Position numbers and translations under genes: made by a program. From Bordetella parapertussis (GTDB taxonomy: Bacteria; Pseudomonadota; Gammaproteobacteria; Burkholderiales; Burkholderiaceae_C), in assembly GCA_945870575.1 (NCBI GenBank), contig CAMBSK010000007.1:40470-104469 (forward strand): a DNA stretch of 64,000 bases. Reading direction: 5' to 3'. Under the pieces are notes generated by a model that was not told the origin of the DNA, searched no databases, and worked only from the letters and a program-made list of their open reading frames with translations. Position 1 is the first letter of the stretch; each line of letters starts with the position of its first letter. Positions 63,203 to 64,000 of the stretch are shown here, one piece after another.

Positions 63203-63823
63203 ATGTTGAATAAATCTATTCTCTTGATTGATGACCACGCCATGTTCAGATCCGGCATGCGATTGCTGCTATTGGCCGGCATGGCCAACGTGCAAGTGAT
63301 GGAAGCAAGCTCTTTAGAGCAAGCCTTGCATCTCACACCGCAAACGCCTGACGTCATCTTGTTGGATATTCAACTGCAAGGTGTCAACGGCCTGCAAGGC
63401 ATGGGCATGGTCAAGCGCCAATGGCCCGAGGTTCCCGTCGTTATGCTCTCATCTGTCAACGACGCAGACACCATACGCTTGTGCATGGAAAGAGGCGCAG
63501 TGGCATTTGTCTCCAAGGCAGACACGGACAAAAAAATTATTCGCATCATTGAGCAATTATTTTTAACTCCAATGCCCGATGAAGGTGTGCCACCGCCTGC
63601 CAGAGACGAATTGCGAACGATGGTGACCCCACAACTCACACCGCGTCAATGCGAGGTTTTAGACTTGTTGTGCGAAGGTTTGTCCAACCGCGCCATCGCC
63701 GAGCGCATGCAGGTCTCTGAATACACCGTGCGCGGACATGTGCAGCATCTGCTCAACGTATTAGGCGTCAACAGCCGCGCGGCCGCCTTGTTCAAAGCCA
63801 GGAAACTGGGCTTGATTACCTGA
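63203..63823 (+). CDS. NarL/LuxR-family response regulator
   Basis: This is a 206-residue two-component output protein. The receiver has LLIDDHAMFRSGMRLLLLAG, VILLDIQLQGVNGLQG (phospho-acceptor), MLSSV and FVSKADTDKK (Lys). The C-terminal LuxR HTH has LTPRQCEVLDLLCEGLSNRA and IAERMQVSEYTVRGHVQHLL. The ATG at 63203 is chosen over a TTG at 63176. A partial gene follows eight bases later and is likely its sensor. Confidence 0.92.
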   Translation: MLNKSILLIDDHAMFRSGMRLLLLAGMANVQVMEASSLEQALHLTPQTPDVILLDIQLQGVNGLQGMGMVKRQWPEVPVVMLSSVNDADTIRLCMERGAVAFVSKADTDKKIIRIIEQLFLTPMPDEGVPPPARDELRTMVTPQLTPRQCEVLDLLCEGLSNRAIAERMQVSEYTVRGHVQHLLNVLGVNSRAAALFKARKLGLIT

Positions 63824-63831
63824 AGCGCTGC

Positions 63832-64000
63832 ATGCAGCTGTTCAATCTATTGAAAAAGCCGTTTGACTGGTTGAGACTGGCTGAACCCCGAGTTTTAAAC
63901 CAGCAATTGACTGAGTTGTTTAAAACCTCTGATATACCGACTGTCTCCGTATGTATAGGCATACCCATATTGAGCTTCGTGCTGTTAGATCCGGATAAGC
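63832..64000 (+). CDS. Start of a membrane protein, probable sensor kinase (3' end outside window)
   Basis: The 56 visible residues begin MQLFNLLKKPFDWLRLAEPR, then NQQLTELFKTSDIPTVSVCI, and enter a hydrophobic segment with GIPILSFVLLDPDK. It starts eight bases after the LuxR-type regulator. A multi-membrane sensor histidine kinase would fit, but too little is present to be sure. Confidence 0.5.
   Translation, partial: MQLFNLLKKPFDWLRLAEPRVLNQQLTELFKTSDIPTVSVCIGIPILSFVLLDPDK

Overview
The window reads as chromosome of a betaproteobacterium, most likely a Burkholderiales member near the Comamonadaceae. The support is gene content and order: tsaE-amiC-mutL-miaA, waaA-waaC next to a phosphohexomutase, a bactofilin beside an M23 peptidase, minCDE, and an RND pump with a Pcm-type methyltransferase between pump and TolC. 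The family placement is inference. I found no rRNA, tRNA, CRISPR array, prophage or intact insertion sequence.

Layout. 1-8.8 kb is housekeeping: tRNA modification, cell-wall amidase, mismatch repair, an MFS exporter, a pseudouridine synthase, an SDR and a hemerythrin. 8.8-11.8 kb is an AT-rich accessory island. It holds a MazF/PemK-type toxin gene broken by one in-frame stop beside an intact antitoxin and an 18-bp palindromic operator, an EthD-like gene broken the same way, and an intact three-gene toxin-antitoxin-chaperone operon (MqsR-like toxin, MqsA-like antitoxin with a C-terminal extension, SecB-like chaperone). 11.8-19.6 kb has a core-MetE methionine synthase, a flavin monooxygenase, a BLUF photoreceptor, an acyl-CoA ligase, an unusual HTH-receiver protein, EttA and a PIN/AbrB toxin-antitoxin pair. 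19.9-24.5 kb has an RhlE-type helicase, a 2-hydroxyacid dehydrogenase and an IlvD/Edd-type sugar-acid dehydratase.

24.8-28.5 kb is an integron cassette array with no integrase in the window (a CALIN). Three good attC sites and two degenerate ends separate co-oriented minus-strand cassettes: a divergent reverse transcriptase with a YRDD motif, a 46-residue basic protein, a hypothetical protein, and higB-higA with a GNAT acetyltransferase. A 71-72 bp direct repeat lies outside each end, with REP-like hairpins and a 72-bp tandem repeat nearby. The array sits between sugar-acid genes on the left and a DenD-like dehydrogenase plus a complete sugar-type ABC transporter (30.3-34.5 kb) on the right.

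34.5-53 kb returns to core functions: pdxH, msrA, a DUF218 protein, a TetR-RND-TolC efflux operon, LPS inner-core genes, ogt, a DMT exporter, an esterase, bactofilin/M23 and two membrane proteins. 53.2-55.1 kb is minCDE. 55.4-57.9 kb is a four-gene signalling cluster whose first receiver has a non-canonical active site. 57.9-62.2 kb is umuDC under a near-consensus SOS box, a truncated antitoxin remnant, a ParD/RelE-ParE-type pair, an orphan DinJ/RelB antitoxin and a Fic-DUF6088 pair. The window ends with an orphan RTX-type secretion domain, a LuxR-family response regulator and the start of what may be its sensor.

The main theme is the density of toxin-antitoxin and possible defence loci in the accessory parts. 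The TAC operon and the cassette array with its reverse transcriptase are the most interesting items.
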